Positions 34,513 through 47,700 are shown, numbered from the stretch's first letter. The stretch: DNA of 64,000 bases from Platanthera guangdongensis (GCA_039583875.1 CM077150.1:179804375-179868374); one strand, 5' to 3'. The notes: generated by a model not told the origin, from the sequence alone. Program-made: numbers and translations.

Positions 34513-36361
34513 TCTGAACTTTATTTTTCTCAAAAACTTTGACTTTTTTTCGAACTTTATTTTTTAAACAATATTTGGGACATTATTATTTTGATCCGTC
34601 GAGCTCAAACGACGCTTTAAACAAAGGGCGCTCTTGGGAGGCAACCCAAGTTATCTTTTTTTGTTTTCTTTATTTTTCACTTTTTGCCCCGAATGGCTCC
34701 GGCAAGCTGAAACTTCTGCGATCGCCTGCTCCAACGATTCTGCTTCCATGACAAAGTCCGCCGGACGACACTTCATGAAGATCCACAGCACAGGTATGGA
34801 GGAGCGGCATCACTCAACTTGCCCTGCATAATAAAACCGGGGAAGTACCTGTTTTTCAATTCTGTCTTTCCTTTCTGTCCTTTACTTTTCTCTCGTTCTC
34901 CGACCTCCTTCTCCATTGAGGACAATGTAGATTTTAAGCTTGAGGGATATGAGTTCCTCCTTTTTGCTTTTTGTAAATATCCAACTAAATCCAAAAATAT
35001 TCAAAAAAACAAAATTATTATATATATATAGCTGCATTTTGGTATTTCAATAAGTACCCCATGTTTATGATTTGTTTTTCTCAAACTTCTTTATAAACAA
35101 CGTAGTTAATTATAATTTTTTCTAATCATTTTTTAATCATATTTCACAAGTAAAATGTTGGTCATGCTGTGTTTCTAATTCACGGTAGCATGTTAAGGTA
35201 AAATATTTCTCTAAAACGTGCATTTCTATTATGGTTTTCCGTTCTTTATTTTCTTTACTTTCTATAAAAATCTATCATCCATTATTTTCCTTTTCGTCTT
35301 TAGATAATTTTTGTAAGAACAAATTTTGAATAACGTAGTAGATATGAACGATCCAAGTCACATATTATTCTTATTTTCAAGATAATTTCATCAATCTTCT
35401 TTTATTATCTCGAACTTGCTTTTTGAAATTTATCGACTCTATGTTTTAAATAAATTTTAAAAAAAAAGCGTGAAAATGATTTAGGCCATTTTTGTTCACG
35501 TTTGAGCTTTCCTGCCAACCTAAAATCTTTTACCACTAGTTAGACGCTTTTGAGCCTTTTTTCCAAATTCATTTGATAACTCCACACAACATTTCATTTT
35601 CACCAAAGCCCAAATTCCTACCTATCTAATCACGCTAATTTTTTTTGATAGGAAATTTTGTGTTATCTTTGGAGACAATCAAGTCTTTGGAGAAATTGTT
35701 GAAAAAAGTGTACTCAAAAGCATTGCATTGAAAAAAAAAGAACAAATGAATGAAAATAATAATACAAAAAAAGGAGGATAAATAATTATAAAGAAAAACA
35801 AAAAAAATAAATTTATTTATACATATTTTGTTTAAAATAAATTTATTTTTTTTTGAAACTCGTTGTTTTGGTTTAGTGTGATTTTTAAGCCTCCATGTTT
35901 ATATTTGAATTCCACTCCTATGCATATTCCTAAACCAAACGTTTCGGTCCAATTAAGTCCTTTTGATTCACGCCTTTTTTTAAATTTTATTTAACAACTA
36001 AGAAAAGAAGAAGAGTAAATCAGTTTTAGTTTTGGATTTAAACTTAGATTTTTGTTATTTAATTGATATAATTATAATGCGTTGCTTGGATCTAGTAATA
36101 ACTCAATACATGTTTTTCATTTTCATTGCCTTGCTTAAATCTATTTAAAGAATTTCGTCAAAATTCTGGATGATTTATTTTTATTAAGTAAAGTTTATAA
36201 AAATTAAACCATACCTAAATAATTGTTTTAGATTTACGTTTTACACTCTCCCTACCAAGAATTTCTCATAGTACTTGTGTGAGTATGATTAAAACTTTTT
36301 ATGATTAGCTAGTCTTTATATCTTTGCTTGGGGACAAGCAAAACTTAAGCTTGGGGGAATT
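34513..36361 (+). other. Non-coding 3' region of E with conserved small motifs
   Basis: No credible ORF in 1.85 kb, very AT-rich. At 34633-34650 a short hairpin (CTTGGG, loop AGGCAA, CCCAAG) matches a motif commonly seen just after pol in plant Athila elements. At 34912-34947 GAGGACAATG, then TTTAAGCTTGAGGGA, looks like an internal copy of the terminal polypurine region. Some Athila relatives carry an env-like ORF here; none is visible. Confidence 0.7.
36349..36361 (+). other. Polypurine tract of E
   Basis: GCTTGGGGGAATT directly before the 3' LTR start TGATAATACGG. Confidence 0.85.
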
Positions 36362-38155
36362 TGATAATACGGTTTGCAGTCAATTTTATTAGGATATTTT
36401 CGGGGTTTTAGAGCAAATCATGTCTTGTAAAGTACTTGTTTTGATTCCCCTTTGTATATATTTTTGTTGCTAATGCATTTTTTCTGCTTTTTGCAGGTTT
36501 TCACGGCTTTCAGCCGAAGTTTGCTGTGACACGCCCCAAGGTCATGCCCTACAAGGGCGTGTACCTAGGGCGTGTAACCCAGAGGAATGAAGCAATTGGT
36601 CCGAAACTGCATTCCGTGGAAACTTAGTGTACACGCCCTCGGTAACGCCCGTGTCACACCCGACACGGGCGTGTACTAGAGGCGTGTCCCCAGGTTCCGA
36701 GGAATCGCCGCAGCGCGCTCGTTTTTCCCGCTCCACCGTCGCACCGAAAGTGTCACGCCCCAGGGTCACGCCTGACTCGGGCGTGACATATGGGCGTGTA
36801 CTTCAGCAATTCCGCCCGTCACCTCCAGCATTCAATTTCAGCTCAACAAAGTCACGCCGCAAACAACACGCCCCAGGTACACGCCCTGCCAGGGCGTGAC
36901 TTGTGGGCGTGTACCGCAACAACTCCGTCAGAATTCAATTCCTGCCCGAAAAAGTTGCGCCGAATGTGTCATGCCCCAGGGTCACGCCCGACCAGGGCGT
37001 GACAGGGGGGCGTGACCCGACCCGAAAAATTCTATAAATAGAGCCCAACTCCAGGGGTTTAGGGACACCTTTTGCTTTGAGAGGGGAGGTTTTGTCCTTT
37101 GTATTTCTGAACTTTTAAGCATGTCTTTTCATTTTTAGTTCGTAGCTCTATCTTTATGCTTCCATGTATTAGTTCGTAGCTTCGTTCTGTAGTATAATGT
37201 TAATGATAGCATAGTTTACCTTTCCATGCACTTGTAATCGCTGGTTTTCATGTTGTAAGATCCCTGTTTCTATTAATAAAAAGTGTTGTTTTATTTTACG
37301 TTTCTGCTCCGTTTTCATTATTCTTCTTCTACTCATCCCCCCTCTTCCTCCTCACCATGATTAACTAATCCTCCATGTACTCGATCTTAATGATCCGAGG
37401 TTCGAGTGATTAGGTTATGATGCTTTGAATCGTACCTTTTCTTTTTAGGGTTTAGCTTTGAATTACTCTTGATTTATCACGGGTTGGAGGTATATCATCG
37501 ATATATACTCTCCACCTTTGCTTTCATTCTGGGCTAGCCGAGAGGCCGAAAGTTTGAAATGAGCACTCAAGAGTAAAGGGAGTTGTTCGCACCCCTCGAG
37601 AGAGGCAGACGTTCAAATCTCCCGGATTGGAGTAAAATCCATTAGAGGGGTTCACCGCGTAAAGCGAGTTTTAGGCCTCCGATTTAGGCGAAAGTCGGTC
37701 GGACCTTCCTAAACTCAGTTAGGCACGGCCTTCGAGAGAAGCGTGTCAATATTCATGGAACCTCCACGGTCAAGGACCTTTACCCTAATTAGCTTAGGTT
37801 TATTTATCGTATTTTTCTAACCACTCTTGCCGAGGTGATTTCTGATCGAGTGCATTTTCCCTTTCATCGTTACTAAGCTTAAGTTAATCGCTCTGTTAGC
37901 TCTCTTTAGCTTTTCATGCAAGTAACTCTCTTCCATTGCAAGTAGTTCTCTTCCTTTAGCACGTTTAGCTTTCTTCTAAAAAAACTTAATTTTTCCGTCG
38001 ATAAAATAATAGATTTCGTGTGAGTAAGCTTACTCAACTGTTCCCGGATTTCAATACGACACTTGTGTCCCCTAGCTGCATTTCGATAGGTATACTTGAC
38101 TTGATGAATTGTTAGTTTGGTTATTCTCTCCTTGCAGATATCTAAGTGACAATCA
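36362..38155 (+). repeat. 3' LTR of E
   Basis: 1,794 bp, near copy of 26664-28456, TATA box at 37033-37040. Followed by AAGCC at 38156-38160. Confidence 0.95.
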
Positions 38156-38160
38156 AAGCC

Positions 38161-39487
38161 ATAGACCGCCGAAGACTCTCATCTATGCCAACGGCTCTAA
38201 CCGAACAACATAGAACGGGTACGGTTCCGCCTAACCCGTGCTCAAATCGCAACGACAATTTAAGCCATATACGCGGGTCAAACTTCTCCTGAGTACCGTT
38301 TCCATCACATACTTCACATAACCTGGTTATGTTCAAGTTGGCTCCCAGGCCACCAAGTTGGCAAGATCACGCATCCGCCCAGTTTTTCGGGTGCACCTTA
38401 GGGTTAATCCCCAAGGTTCCCTATTCCAATCTACCATGTAGAAAACCCGAAAAACAAATATTCGCACGGAGTCTTCTCTGGCATTTATGCAATGCAACAT
38501 CACCGATCCAGACCAACATGTCCGGATAGGATTCACATATCATGCCTATGTCCGTTCTCGTTTACGGAATCTACACAACAGGGACTATTCATGTCTACCC
38601 GAAGGAACGCCTCAAACTCACCGCAAACTCGTGAGAGCGGGCTTCCCTATGCAAATAAGTAGAGCTTCACATGCTCAAGTAGAGAATCGTTACGCTAGCG
38701 TTCTTCGTTGGCGCCATGGAAATATACCCGGATGTAAAGCGCTGCAATCTCCTTACCTTCGTAGATCCGAAGTCGGCTCGCGATTTGGAGCTCTAAAACT
38801 CCTCCAAAGACTGGATCTAAGCTTCTTCTTCCTCCTTAGCTCTCCCCTCTCTCTAGAATTTAGACAGAGAACACGGCAGGAAAAATAAGGGTTCTGAAAC
38901 CCTACTCTCGGTAAAACTCTTTCGGGAATAAGCCCAGCCGTTGGATCCCACTAAAAGAAACGCATGGCTACGATCCAGGCCTGACCTGGACGAATGGGGT
39001 TAAACACCGCATGGTTCACCATTCCGGAGCAAGACACGTCCACGTCCAATAAATTATGTCAGGACATTTAGTCAACTCCCGCCAAAACCCCAGCGTCAAC
39101 ACTCCGCTTCGACCGAGTCAGACACGCCAGAATCAGCCCCGCGCTCGACGATCGTCGAACCAAGATCGTCGACCGCTGACAGATCGTCGAACGGAGATCT
39201 ATAGCCCGATCATCGAACGCAACACTCTAGCCAAATCGTCAAACGCGCGGCCCGATCGTCGAACCTAGATAGTTGGCCCGATCGTCGAACTCAGCATTTT
39301 GACCAGATCGTCGACCGCTGCTCGACGATCGTCGAACCCAGATTTCTGCCTTAACGTTTTGGCCGATCTTTGAACTACCCCGACACGCCCTGGGACACGC
39401 CCGTGTCCCAGGCCGTGTACCTCATGCCAAATTCCAAATTTGGCCCGGAACGCCTCCCGTCGCTCTTTTGAGTTTCGGGCCGTTACA
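38161..39487 (-). repeat. 5' LTR of A, U3/R part
   Basis: Starts in the minus sense TGTAACGGCCCG at 39487. U3 carries repeated TCGACGATCG words (39140-39350) and a CGTGTCCC palindrome near 39400. The R/U5 part at 38470-38779 is shared, in opposite orientation, with 9527-9840. At 39488 the LTR of D begins. Confidence 0.85.
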
Positions 39488-40110
39488 TCTCTTCCAAACC
39501 CTAACTCTCACTTCCCCAAATGAGAAAATGAAGACTAACAACAGTTCATCCCTATATAAGCATTCTGGAGGAGAGTCTTGGGCCTTAGGATCGAATCCTA
39601 AATGAAATCGGATGGCTAGAAAGCCAAACGACAGAAATGCTTCCGTCCGCTACTGCCAGGCGGTAGCTACCTATCGCAGAGCGGTAAGTTCCTGAGCGCT
39701 CGGCCAGAAAATAATGTCTCGCTAATGCCGACGATAAGGCTAACTCCGCGCGGTAGCATTTTTCTCGAGAACTCGATGTTTTCTCAAAAACTCAGCATTC
39801 GACGAACTGGGCACTTTGTTGACAAAATAGGGCTATCGCCGGGAAATAGCTACTATCGTCGGGCGATAATCCTCCAACGCTCGACGAACTGTTCTTTCGA
39901 TCGACGCTCGACGAATCGAAACTATCGTCAAGCGGTACCTAGCTAACGGCGCGCGGTAGCACTCAACGCCTGACCACTCAACGCTCTCAGCGCCTCGCCA
40001 CTCAACGCTCTTAGAGCCTGGCCACTCAACGCTACTCTACCGCTGGGTGATAACTACTACAGCCGGGCGATAGCTTCCACAGACTCGTTCTGAAAACTGG
40101 GGGTGTTACA
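39488..40110 (-). repeat. 3' LTR of D, U3 part
   Basis: Starts in the minus sense TGTAACACCCCCAG at 40110. Rich in CACTCAACGC, CTCGACGAA and CGGTAG/CTACCG words. A TATATAAG-type box lies at about 39552-39560. Cut at 39488 by the insertion of A; the remainder of this LTR is not found on the other side of A. Confidence 0.8.
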
Positions 40111-40126
40111 ACTCCTCCCCCCTTAA
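40111..40126 (-). other. Polypurine tract of D
   Basis: Minus-sense CTTTTAAGGGGGGAGGAGT-like purine run directly before the LTR start. Confidence 0.7.
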
Positions 40127-40304
40127 AAGAATTTAGTCCCCGAAATTAATCTTCATGCAGGAAGACATCAAGAAAATTATTGCAACAAATTTAAACATTT
40201 TTACAACAACTTTACACACCTATTGTCATTCAGGCAAACTGTAAGAAAAATGTTGCAACGCCTCAAAATACAGTTGCAACACACCTAACACTATTCCATC
40301 AACA

Positions 40305-41403
40305 CTATGTAAACAACTCTGGATAGTCCTCACGCATTGCTTGCTCATGCTCCCAAGAGAACTCATCTCTCCCGCAGTTGTCCCAATGCACCTTTACAAG
40401 CTTCACTTCTTTGTTCCGCAACTGCCGAACTTCTGAATCCTCTATGCCCACCGGATGGACTTTCGTCCTCAAATCCTCTTCTATCGGCACCGTCTCCGAA
40501 TCGATCACCACACTAGCCTCCACCAAGGCTTTTCTCAAGACAGAGACATGGAAAATGTTGTGTAATCCACTCAGCTCTGTGGACAACGCCAACCGGTAAG
40601 CTGATTCTCCAATGTGTTCTATAACTTCGAACGGTCCCAAAAACCTTGGACTCAACTTCTTGAGTCGGCGAATTCGCGAAACGCCTTTGAATAGTTTTAT
40701 CTTGAGATAGACCCAGTCTCATACCGCAAAATCCACATTCCTATGGCGAGCATTAAAATAGTTTGCTTTCCGTTGCTGGGCAACCTTCATGCGCTCCTGA
40801 ATGGTTCGCACCAACTCGCATGCATCAGCCACCACTTCGTTTCCCAAAAGTTTGGTGTCTCCCACCTCTACCCAGGACATTGGCGTTCGACACCGCCTCC
40901 TATATAAAGCTTCGTATGGCGCCATCTTTATACTTGCTTGGTAACTGTTGTTATAGGCGAACTCTACCATGAAAAGGTGATCTTCTCATTTCTTCCAAAT
41001 TCAAGAGTACACGGTCCCAGCATATCCTCCATTGTACGGTTCGTTCTTTCTATTTGTCCATCAGTTTGAGGATGGAATGTCGTTCTGAACTTAAGCTTCG
41101 TGCCCAGACTTTTCTGAACCAACCTCCAGTCTTTGGACGTGAATCGTCCGTCGTGATCACTAATTATACTCTTAGGAATCCCAAGTGGTCGTACAATGTT
41201 GCGAATATACAATTCTACTAGCTTCTCCACGCTGTTCTATTTCCGGTTTGGGATGAAATGGGCCACTTTGGTCAAGCGGTCCACAATCACCAAAATCGCG
41301 TCGTCTCAGAAGAGGCTTCAGGAACCTGCCCGGCTTCTGACACTCAGCCTTCACTAAGGCGCATGTTTGACACCGACTCACGTACAAAGATATATCACGC
41401 TTC
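40305..41403 (-). pseudogene. pol: pol of D: integrase and chromodomain-like tail
   Basis: Close relative of the pol of A. The integrase zinc finger (CQTCALVKAECQKPG) is followed by a broken first part of the core. Then come ISDHDGRFTSKDWRLVQ (second catalytic D) and QTDGQIERTNRTMED (E). Next is VEFAYNNSYQASIKMAPYEALY, with an Arg replacing the usual Gly of LYGRRCR. Then the GPY region (MSPRFLGPFEVIEHIGESAYRLALS) and the Tekay-like tail (RNKEVKLVKVHWDNCGRDEFSWE...YPELF). Stops separate the pieces at about 41230, 40970 and 40655. The gene is cut at 41403 by a K-family LTR. Not functional. Confidence 0.85.
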
Positions 41404-42150
41404 TGTAAGACCCCCCCTCCCGGATCCCAAAACACGGCACAAAGGGGGGTCTTATTCCCAAAACAACCGCTTTGCGGTAGCATTAGCACACAGGCTAACC
41501 TGTACCACAAGACGCCTATTCTGCCGGCTACAACCATTACCAATATATGCCAACCTAAACAAAACAATAATAAGAGAAGTCAAATCCACACAAAGCATAT
41601 ATGTCCAAAAGTACATCAAATAAAGAAGCTACAACATGCTTATACAATATCAGAGTACAACTAACATATGCCCCAAAGGGCTACATCAAATTGCTCAACA
41701 AAACTAACATCGGTAACCGACGGTAGTGACATCACCGTCCCTTCAGGCCCTGTCGTCCTGGCCTGGCTGTCCTGTTGCAAAGTCTGCGGCTCCTATACCT
41801 GCGAGGTGACCTCCTAAAAAGGAAGACGTAGCAACCGTTAGTCGAAAATACTAAGTGGCTTCACATCCCCTCCCCCGGCGACTCCTCGGCACCGGGCGGG
41901 GAAAAGAGCAAGGGTACAAAGTATAATAAATAGTATAAGCAGGTACAAGCAGGTTGTAATAGTACAATAAGATTAACAGCAGTATAATCTAGCAGTTCTA
42001 CAAAAGCAATAATGATCATCAAGTACAAGTAACTACAGCAGGAAAGTAACTTAACTTATAAGGATGCCCATACAAGATTATAAGTTAAGGATCGGTTTAC
42101 ATAAAGTAACTCATCATATAGGAGTGCCCATACAAACTTATGCGATGAGG
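41404..42150 (-). repeat. K-family LTR fragment
   Basis: Starts TGTAAGACCC on the plus strand and follows the K LTR at 51355-52115, including the paired blocks CTTATAAGTTAAGG and CGATGGGG/CGATGAGG. It breaks off at about 42150, where pol sequence of H begins. It separates the truncated ends of D and H. Confidence 0.75.
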
Positions 42151-44617
42151 AATTGCGTGGCGATGTTTAAATAAAACTTCCAATAAATCGAAAGTCTCCG
42201 AATCACTCAAGTCCGAAGAAATGATAACGGAAAGCGTATCACCTGTTCCCAAAAATGCGTATTTGAGCGATGCGGGTAAGGGTTTCAGGTCTAGTATGGG
42301 CGGTTCTTCTAGGGAAGTTTTAATTCCTATATCTTTCTTACCAATTGGTTCGAAAGGCAAGTCTAAAGAAGTATCCTAATCGCATTTAAAATTTTCGAGC
42401 GCATAAATATCGTCGTTTAAAAATACGGACTCGAAAACGGGAGAAGAACGATCTCCAAAAAAGGTATCTAAAGAGTAGCAGAAATTGTCGCTCGATGACA
42501 AATTGTCCATCGAGGGATTAATAGAGAATGTAACCGGATCATCGCCTACTCGGAGGAGAAGACTGCCATTACTAACATCTATTAGTGCGCGTGAGGTGTC
42601 GAGAAAAGGGCGACCGAGTATTATTGGTACCTCGGCGTCCTCCTCGATGTCTAAGATGACGAAGTCTACCGAGAAGGTAAACTTGTCTACTCGGACAAGG
42701 ACGTCCTCCACAACCCCGATAGGGAACTTAATCGAGCGATCTGCTAATTGGATGCGCATATTCGTAGGACTAGAAGTACCCAAACCTAAACGCGAAAAGA
42801 GGGAGAATGACATTAGATTAATGCTAGCCCCTAAATCAGCTAAGGCTTACTTTACTAATATATTGCCAAAAAGGCACGGGATGGAAAACCATCCCGGGTC
42901 GTTTTGTTTTGTGGGCAATTTATTAGTAAGGGCCGCCGAGCAGACAGCGTTAAGAGATACATGCGAAATATCCTCTAATTTATGTTTATTAGAAAGTAGT
43001 TCTTTTAAAAATTTCGCATATTTGGGCATTTGCAAGATAGCCTCGCAAAAAGGAACATTAATGTGAATTTGTTTTAATAATAAAATAAATTTTCATATTG
43101 CGTGTCCTTACGCTCGTTATCTAACTTATGCAGATATGGAAGGGCCTTGTTTAAAATAATTTTTTCTTTTAAAATCGATAAAGGCGGCATAATCGAAGAA
43201 AGGGGAAGAGGGGTCGGAGGTGAAATATGTACCTGAGGGTCGGTCCGTTTTGGAGCGACCACCTCCTTTCCGCTACGGAGGGTTATAGTATTGGCGTTCT
43301 CCCACGGATTGGGCTCCGTGTTTCCCGGCAGTGCCCCGAGCGCGCGCTCGGACATCATCCTCGCCAGCTGTCCAACCCGTTGTTCGAGAGTTTTTAGCGA
43401 TCCGGTGATGTCCTGGATATTTGACTCGTTGGACGCAATATCGTTCGAAAATTTTCCTCCGTCAGGGAGGGTTTCAGAAGAGGAGGAGGAAGAAATCCGA
43501 GCGCATAAGAAATAGGGGGACGCTGAGCATTATTCGGGTTTCTCCAAGAGAAATTGGGGTGATTCCTCCAACCCAGATTATAGTTATTACTATAAGGGTT
43601 GTTGGGGTTGAAGGAAGGACGACCCGAATTTCTCATGAAATCCACGAACTCTTCAGCCACGCAGACGTTAGGGGGAATAAAACAAGGTAGAGTGGAGGAG
43701 GCAGCAGACATCTCCGCCACCTGCTTTGTTAACCTTTCAACTTGAAGGGTCAAGAGAGCAGTGACATCCACTTCAAAAAGACCAGCCGCCGGCTTTGGGC
43801 ATCCCCGCGGGACGTTCCATTGATAGGCGTTCATAACCATCTCTTTGAATAAAGCCTGGGCGGCCTCGGGGGTTTTGTTGTTTAGTGTACCCCCGGCAGC
43901 CGCGTCAATCATTTGACGCGTCTGAAAATTAAGCCCATTATAAAAAATTTGAACTTGCAACCACGTTGGCAGCGCGTGGTGCGGGCACCGGCGGAGGAAT
44001 TCCTTAAACCGTTCCTTAGTCTCGTATAGAGACTCAGGATCATTTTGTACAAACGAAGAAATGTCCGCCCGCAACTTTGCAGTTTTTGCGGGCGGAAAGT
44101 ACTTCGTTAGGAATCATTCCGTCAACTCAGCCCACGTGGTGATACATCCTCGCGGGAGGGCATTCAACCACGCCTTGGCTTTGGTCTTAAGGGAAAAAGG
44201 AAATAAGCGCAAGCGAATGGCATCATCAGCGACGCAATTAATCTTGAAGGTGGCGCATATCTCCAAGAAATTGGCCAAGTGGAGATTCGGGTCCTCATCC
44301 GGCATTCCATCGAACTGCACGGCATTTTGGACCATTTGAATGACACTCGACTTTATTTCAAAATTATTATTCGCCACCGCAGGGCGAACAATACTCGACC
44401 CAGTATCATCCAGGTTAGGCCGGGCATAATAAGACATAGTACGCTCGGTCGCCGGGGCAGGGTTAGGCGCGGCCATAACTACAATAGTGGGTTCTCCGAT
44501 AGATTCCTCGGGATCTAAAGAAAGATTTCGGCATTGCGATCGAATACGCGTAAGAGAGTGTTCGATCTCAGGGTCGAAGTCAAAATCTTCAGACTCGGAG
44601 GGTTGTCCACAGGTCAT
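42151..44617 (-). pseudogene. gag-pol: gag-protease of H, degraded and truncated
   Basis: Pieces in sense order: 44617-44114 (MTCGQPSESEDF..., TMSYYARPNLDDTGSS, RLRLFPFSLKTKAKAWLNALP, then a TGA where WF would follow LTE); 44074-43394 (RRCPHHALPTWLQVQIFYNGLN, GGTLNNKTPEAA); 43358-43074 (NTITLRSGKEV); 43035-42847; 42813-42376 (protease region: [39 protein letters not shown]); 42360-42151 (PPILDLKPLPASLKYAFL, then VLFKHRHAI). After HAI the sequence departs into the K-family LTR. RT, RNase H and integrase are absent. Several stops make it non-functional. Confidence 0.85.
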
Positions 44618-44753
44618 ACACGCAAATAAAAATAAAACAAAATAAACTCTTTTTTTGATTTTATTTAAAATAAAGTTTTTAGTTTTTTTTTAGTTTATAG
44701 AAAATAAGTAAAAGTAATAGACTCCGGAATTCGAAATAGCAACTCGAAGAATT

Positions 44754-44771
44754 TCCCCGGCAACGACGCCA
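44754..44771 (-). other. Primer binding site of H (tRNA-Asp)
   Basis: Minus-sense TGGCGTCGTTGCCGGGGA, one mismatch to the tRNA-Asp complement that E matches perfectly. Six bases from the LTR end, as in E. Confidence 0.9.
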
Positions 44772-44777
44772 AAAACT

Positions 44778-47700
44778 TGATACGCCCGCGAACAGACTCT
44801 TACTGTGGTTGGTTCGGTGAGTCGATCGCCGCGGGCGTGCTACAGGAGGCAAGTGCACCTATCGCAAGTAGTACTCGATATTCGGGGGAATACCGAGGTC
44901 GTATTGTTCTCGGGGTCGTGTTGACTATTCTTACTCCTCCGGGAGGACTATTATTTTACTGAAAGTAAAGTGGATGTTTTAATTAAGTAAAGACAGAAAA
45001 AGTAAAGGAGCGAAAAAAACGATTTAGAAAATATTCGATGAAGGGTTAACGCTCGGCATCGAATCGGATTAATACTAAAACAATTTTTAATAATTATAGG
45101 ACTTAGTTTTCAAATTAATAAAAGGCAACTTGGCCGTAGAGGTTCCACAAATGTGAGCTCACCTAGATATAGGCATATCGCTCACCTGAACGTTAAAACT
45201 ATTCGACCGAACGTTAGTCCGACGAAGGATTCCTCTTAACGCCCGCTTTATGCTAAGAACCCCGCTATTGGGTGGGGAACCCAATCCGGTAGAATTATGC
45301 TTGTCCTCTCTCAAGGGTAAGCACGCAACTCTATTTACCCAGGGGTGATCTGTCCATACGCACGGCCTCTCAGCTAGCTAGTGTATGGATAACGGAAATA
45401 GGGCCCACACATCGATTTGTGGTCCTACGCGTCGTTAACCCGGGGTAAACCTTAAGTCCTTAAATTAAAGTGAAAATAAAGAGCTTCAATTATTATAAAT
45501 CATTTTAAATGTCCCAATGCTCTTCGATGCCGAGGCTAATAGCGATTAGCAACACATCGGTATGGGGACGGCTTTATAATTTAATGAGGCGCGAGTTCGA
45601 AATTAAACGCTAAATGATTATAAGAAGGGGACATAAAAAAATAACAAACATTTAGAAAGCTGAAAAGTTAGCTAAAACAAGAACTCACGCACACTCCAAA
45701 TTATAAATAAAACAGAAACTAAGTTACACATAAAAGAAATTTGCATAATTGAAATTGCAAGTCCCACTCAAACGAGTGGGGGCGGGAAATAAAAGCAGAA
45801 AATTGCAAGTCCTACTCAAACGAGTAGGACTAAAATGAAAGCGAGTCCTACTCGAATGAGTAGGAGAAAATAAATGCGATTACAGGGCTTTCTCAATTAT
45901 TTACAGGGAGATAAAGATACGCCATTTAACTCAAACGAGTAGGCGAAAATAAATGCAGGTACAAGTCCTACTCAAACGCGTAGGCGGGAAATAAAGTCCG
46001 TCCATTTAACTCAAGTGAGTAGGCGGAAAAATAAAGAAAGAAAATTACAAGTCCTACTTTAACGAAGGCGGGAAATGAAAACGATGCGCCATTTAACTCT
46101 TAACGAGTAGACGGAAATAAATGCACACAAACACACACACTCCATATGAATTGAAGGAAAGCAATATAAGTAACTCCTACACACACGCACTCTACATAAT
46201 TAAAGAAAACGATAAAATAAAGCATGAAAAATTAAGCATGAAAAATTAAGCATGAAAAACTAACTCCTACACTCACACACTCTACATAATTTGAACAAAG
46301 CATCAAAACATTAGTCTCATACACTCACACACACAAATTAAAAGCAAAATGAAAGTTACCTAAAAATCAAAACATCTACTTTTTTATGCTTAGGTTTTGC
46401 CAAAAACAAATAAAAAAACAAATTAAAATTTTAAGAGAACAAAAGTTTTTCAAAACAAATCAAAAACTAAAGCCTTTCAAAAATTAAAATTTCAACATTT
46501 TCATTCCTAGGATTTCATAAAAGTGCTAAAAAAGTTGAAATGAAAAGAGAAAGAACAAAAAGGGTTTTCATCCTAAAATAAAGCTAAGTAAAAAAATCAA
46601 AAATACTTTAGTAACTCATTTACAAATTCATAAGAGTGAAGATGTTGAAAACATTAAAAGAGGACATGAAGAAAAAAAAGAAAAAGCTAATTCATCATTT
46701 CATAAATTTCTAACAAAGCCTAACATGAGACAAATTAAAAGCATGTAAAGTAAATAAGTTACACTCATACACATACACACACTTTTCATAAGAGGGAGAA
46801 CAAAGATGAAACCAAGGATAAAAAGGGAAAGAAGTAAGCCATCCAAATGAATTTTCATGCTATATAGAGAGAGAAAATCTAACATTTTTATTAAAATTAT
46901 CAAGCTATTACAAAGCTAAAAGATAAAACAAAACAAAACATGAAAGAAAGGACGGAGAAATCTCCTTACATAGCACTAGAATCCACGGATGCAACCCACA
47001 AAACACAATAAAGTGGCTCAAAAATGTGAACCCTTGGATCTTACAGAAATGGGCAATTTATAGGCAAAAAATTCTAAGTACACGCCCTCCCACACAGGCG
47101 TGTCGGGGGGCGTGTCACTACTATTCATGATGGCGGCCGACGATTGGACAGGAAAGTTGACTTCGGGCTGAGTTCGAGGATGTCACGCCCCAGGTCACGG
47201 GTGTGACGCTGGGCGTGTCGGGGAGGTAGAACCGGGCGCGGGTTGCGTCAAACGTCTTCGGCAGCATCTTGTCGGGCCAGGTCGAAAGGTCACGCCCCAG
47301 GTCACGGGCGTGACGCTGGGCGTGTCGGTTGGTGTCGACACTCGACAATCGTCGAGCGGAAAGTGTCGAGTTGGAATCGTTGAGCTGAGTTTGAGTCACG
47401 CCCTCTATCACGGGCGTGACTTTGGGCGTGTCTCGGGTTCGACGATCGTTGAACTGAATTCGTTGAGTGGAGGGGACACGGGCTTCTGTCACGCCCCGTG
47501 TCGAGTGACACGGGCGTGTCGCCAGGCATGTCAAGCTTTTTACTTCAGAAATTTGCAACTTCACGGGATTTTGAGCTGTCACGCCCTGGTCACGGGTGTG
47601 ATCCAAAGGACACGGGCGTGTACTGCCCAATTTTGGCAGATTTTGGAATTTTTCTGAAAAATAAAACAAAACAAGTTAGTAGTAAATTTACAAGAATAGG

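Larger units (their letters stand above)
26664..38155 (+). mobile_element. Element E, nearly intact Athila-type Ty3 retrotransposon
   Basis: 11,492 bp with 1.79-kb LTRs, a perfect tRNA-Asp primer site, a long leader with repeats, one gag-pro-pol reading frame broken by a single TAG, a 1.85-kb non-coding 3' region, and a polypurine tract. Inserted into the 5' LTR of A with an AAGCC duplication. The LTRs differ at few sites, so it is young. Confidence 0.95.
9840..39487 (-). mobile_element. Element A, Ty3 chromovirus-like (Tekay/Del type), split by B and E
   Basis: Read on the minus strand: 5' LTR (39487 to 38161, then 26663 to 25936), primer site, gag, candidate intron, protease, RT, RNase H (to 22749), then, after insertion B, the rest of RNase H, integrase and a chromodomain-like tail (12249 to 10562), polypurine tract and 3' LTR U3 (10547 to 9840). 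The R/U5 part of the 3' LTR is missing. Removing B and E restores the order exactly. A itself sits inside the 3' LTR of D (junction 39487/39488). Confidence 0.85.
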
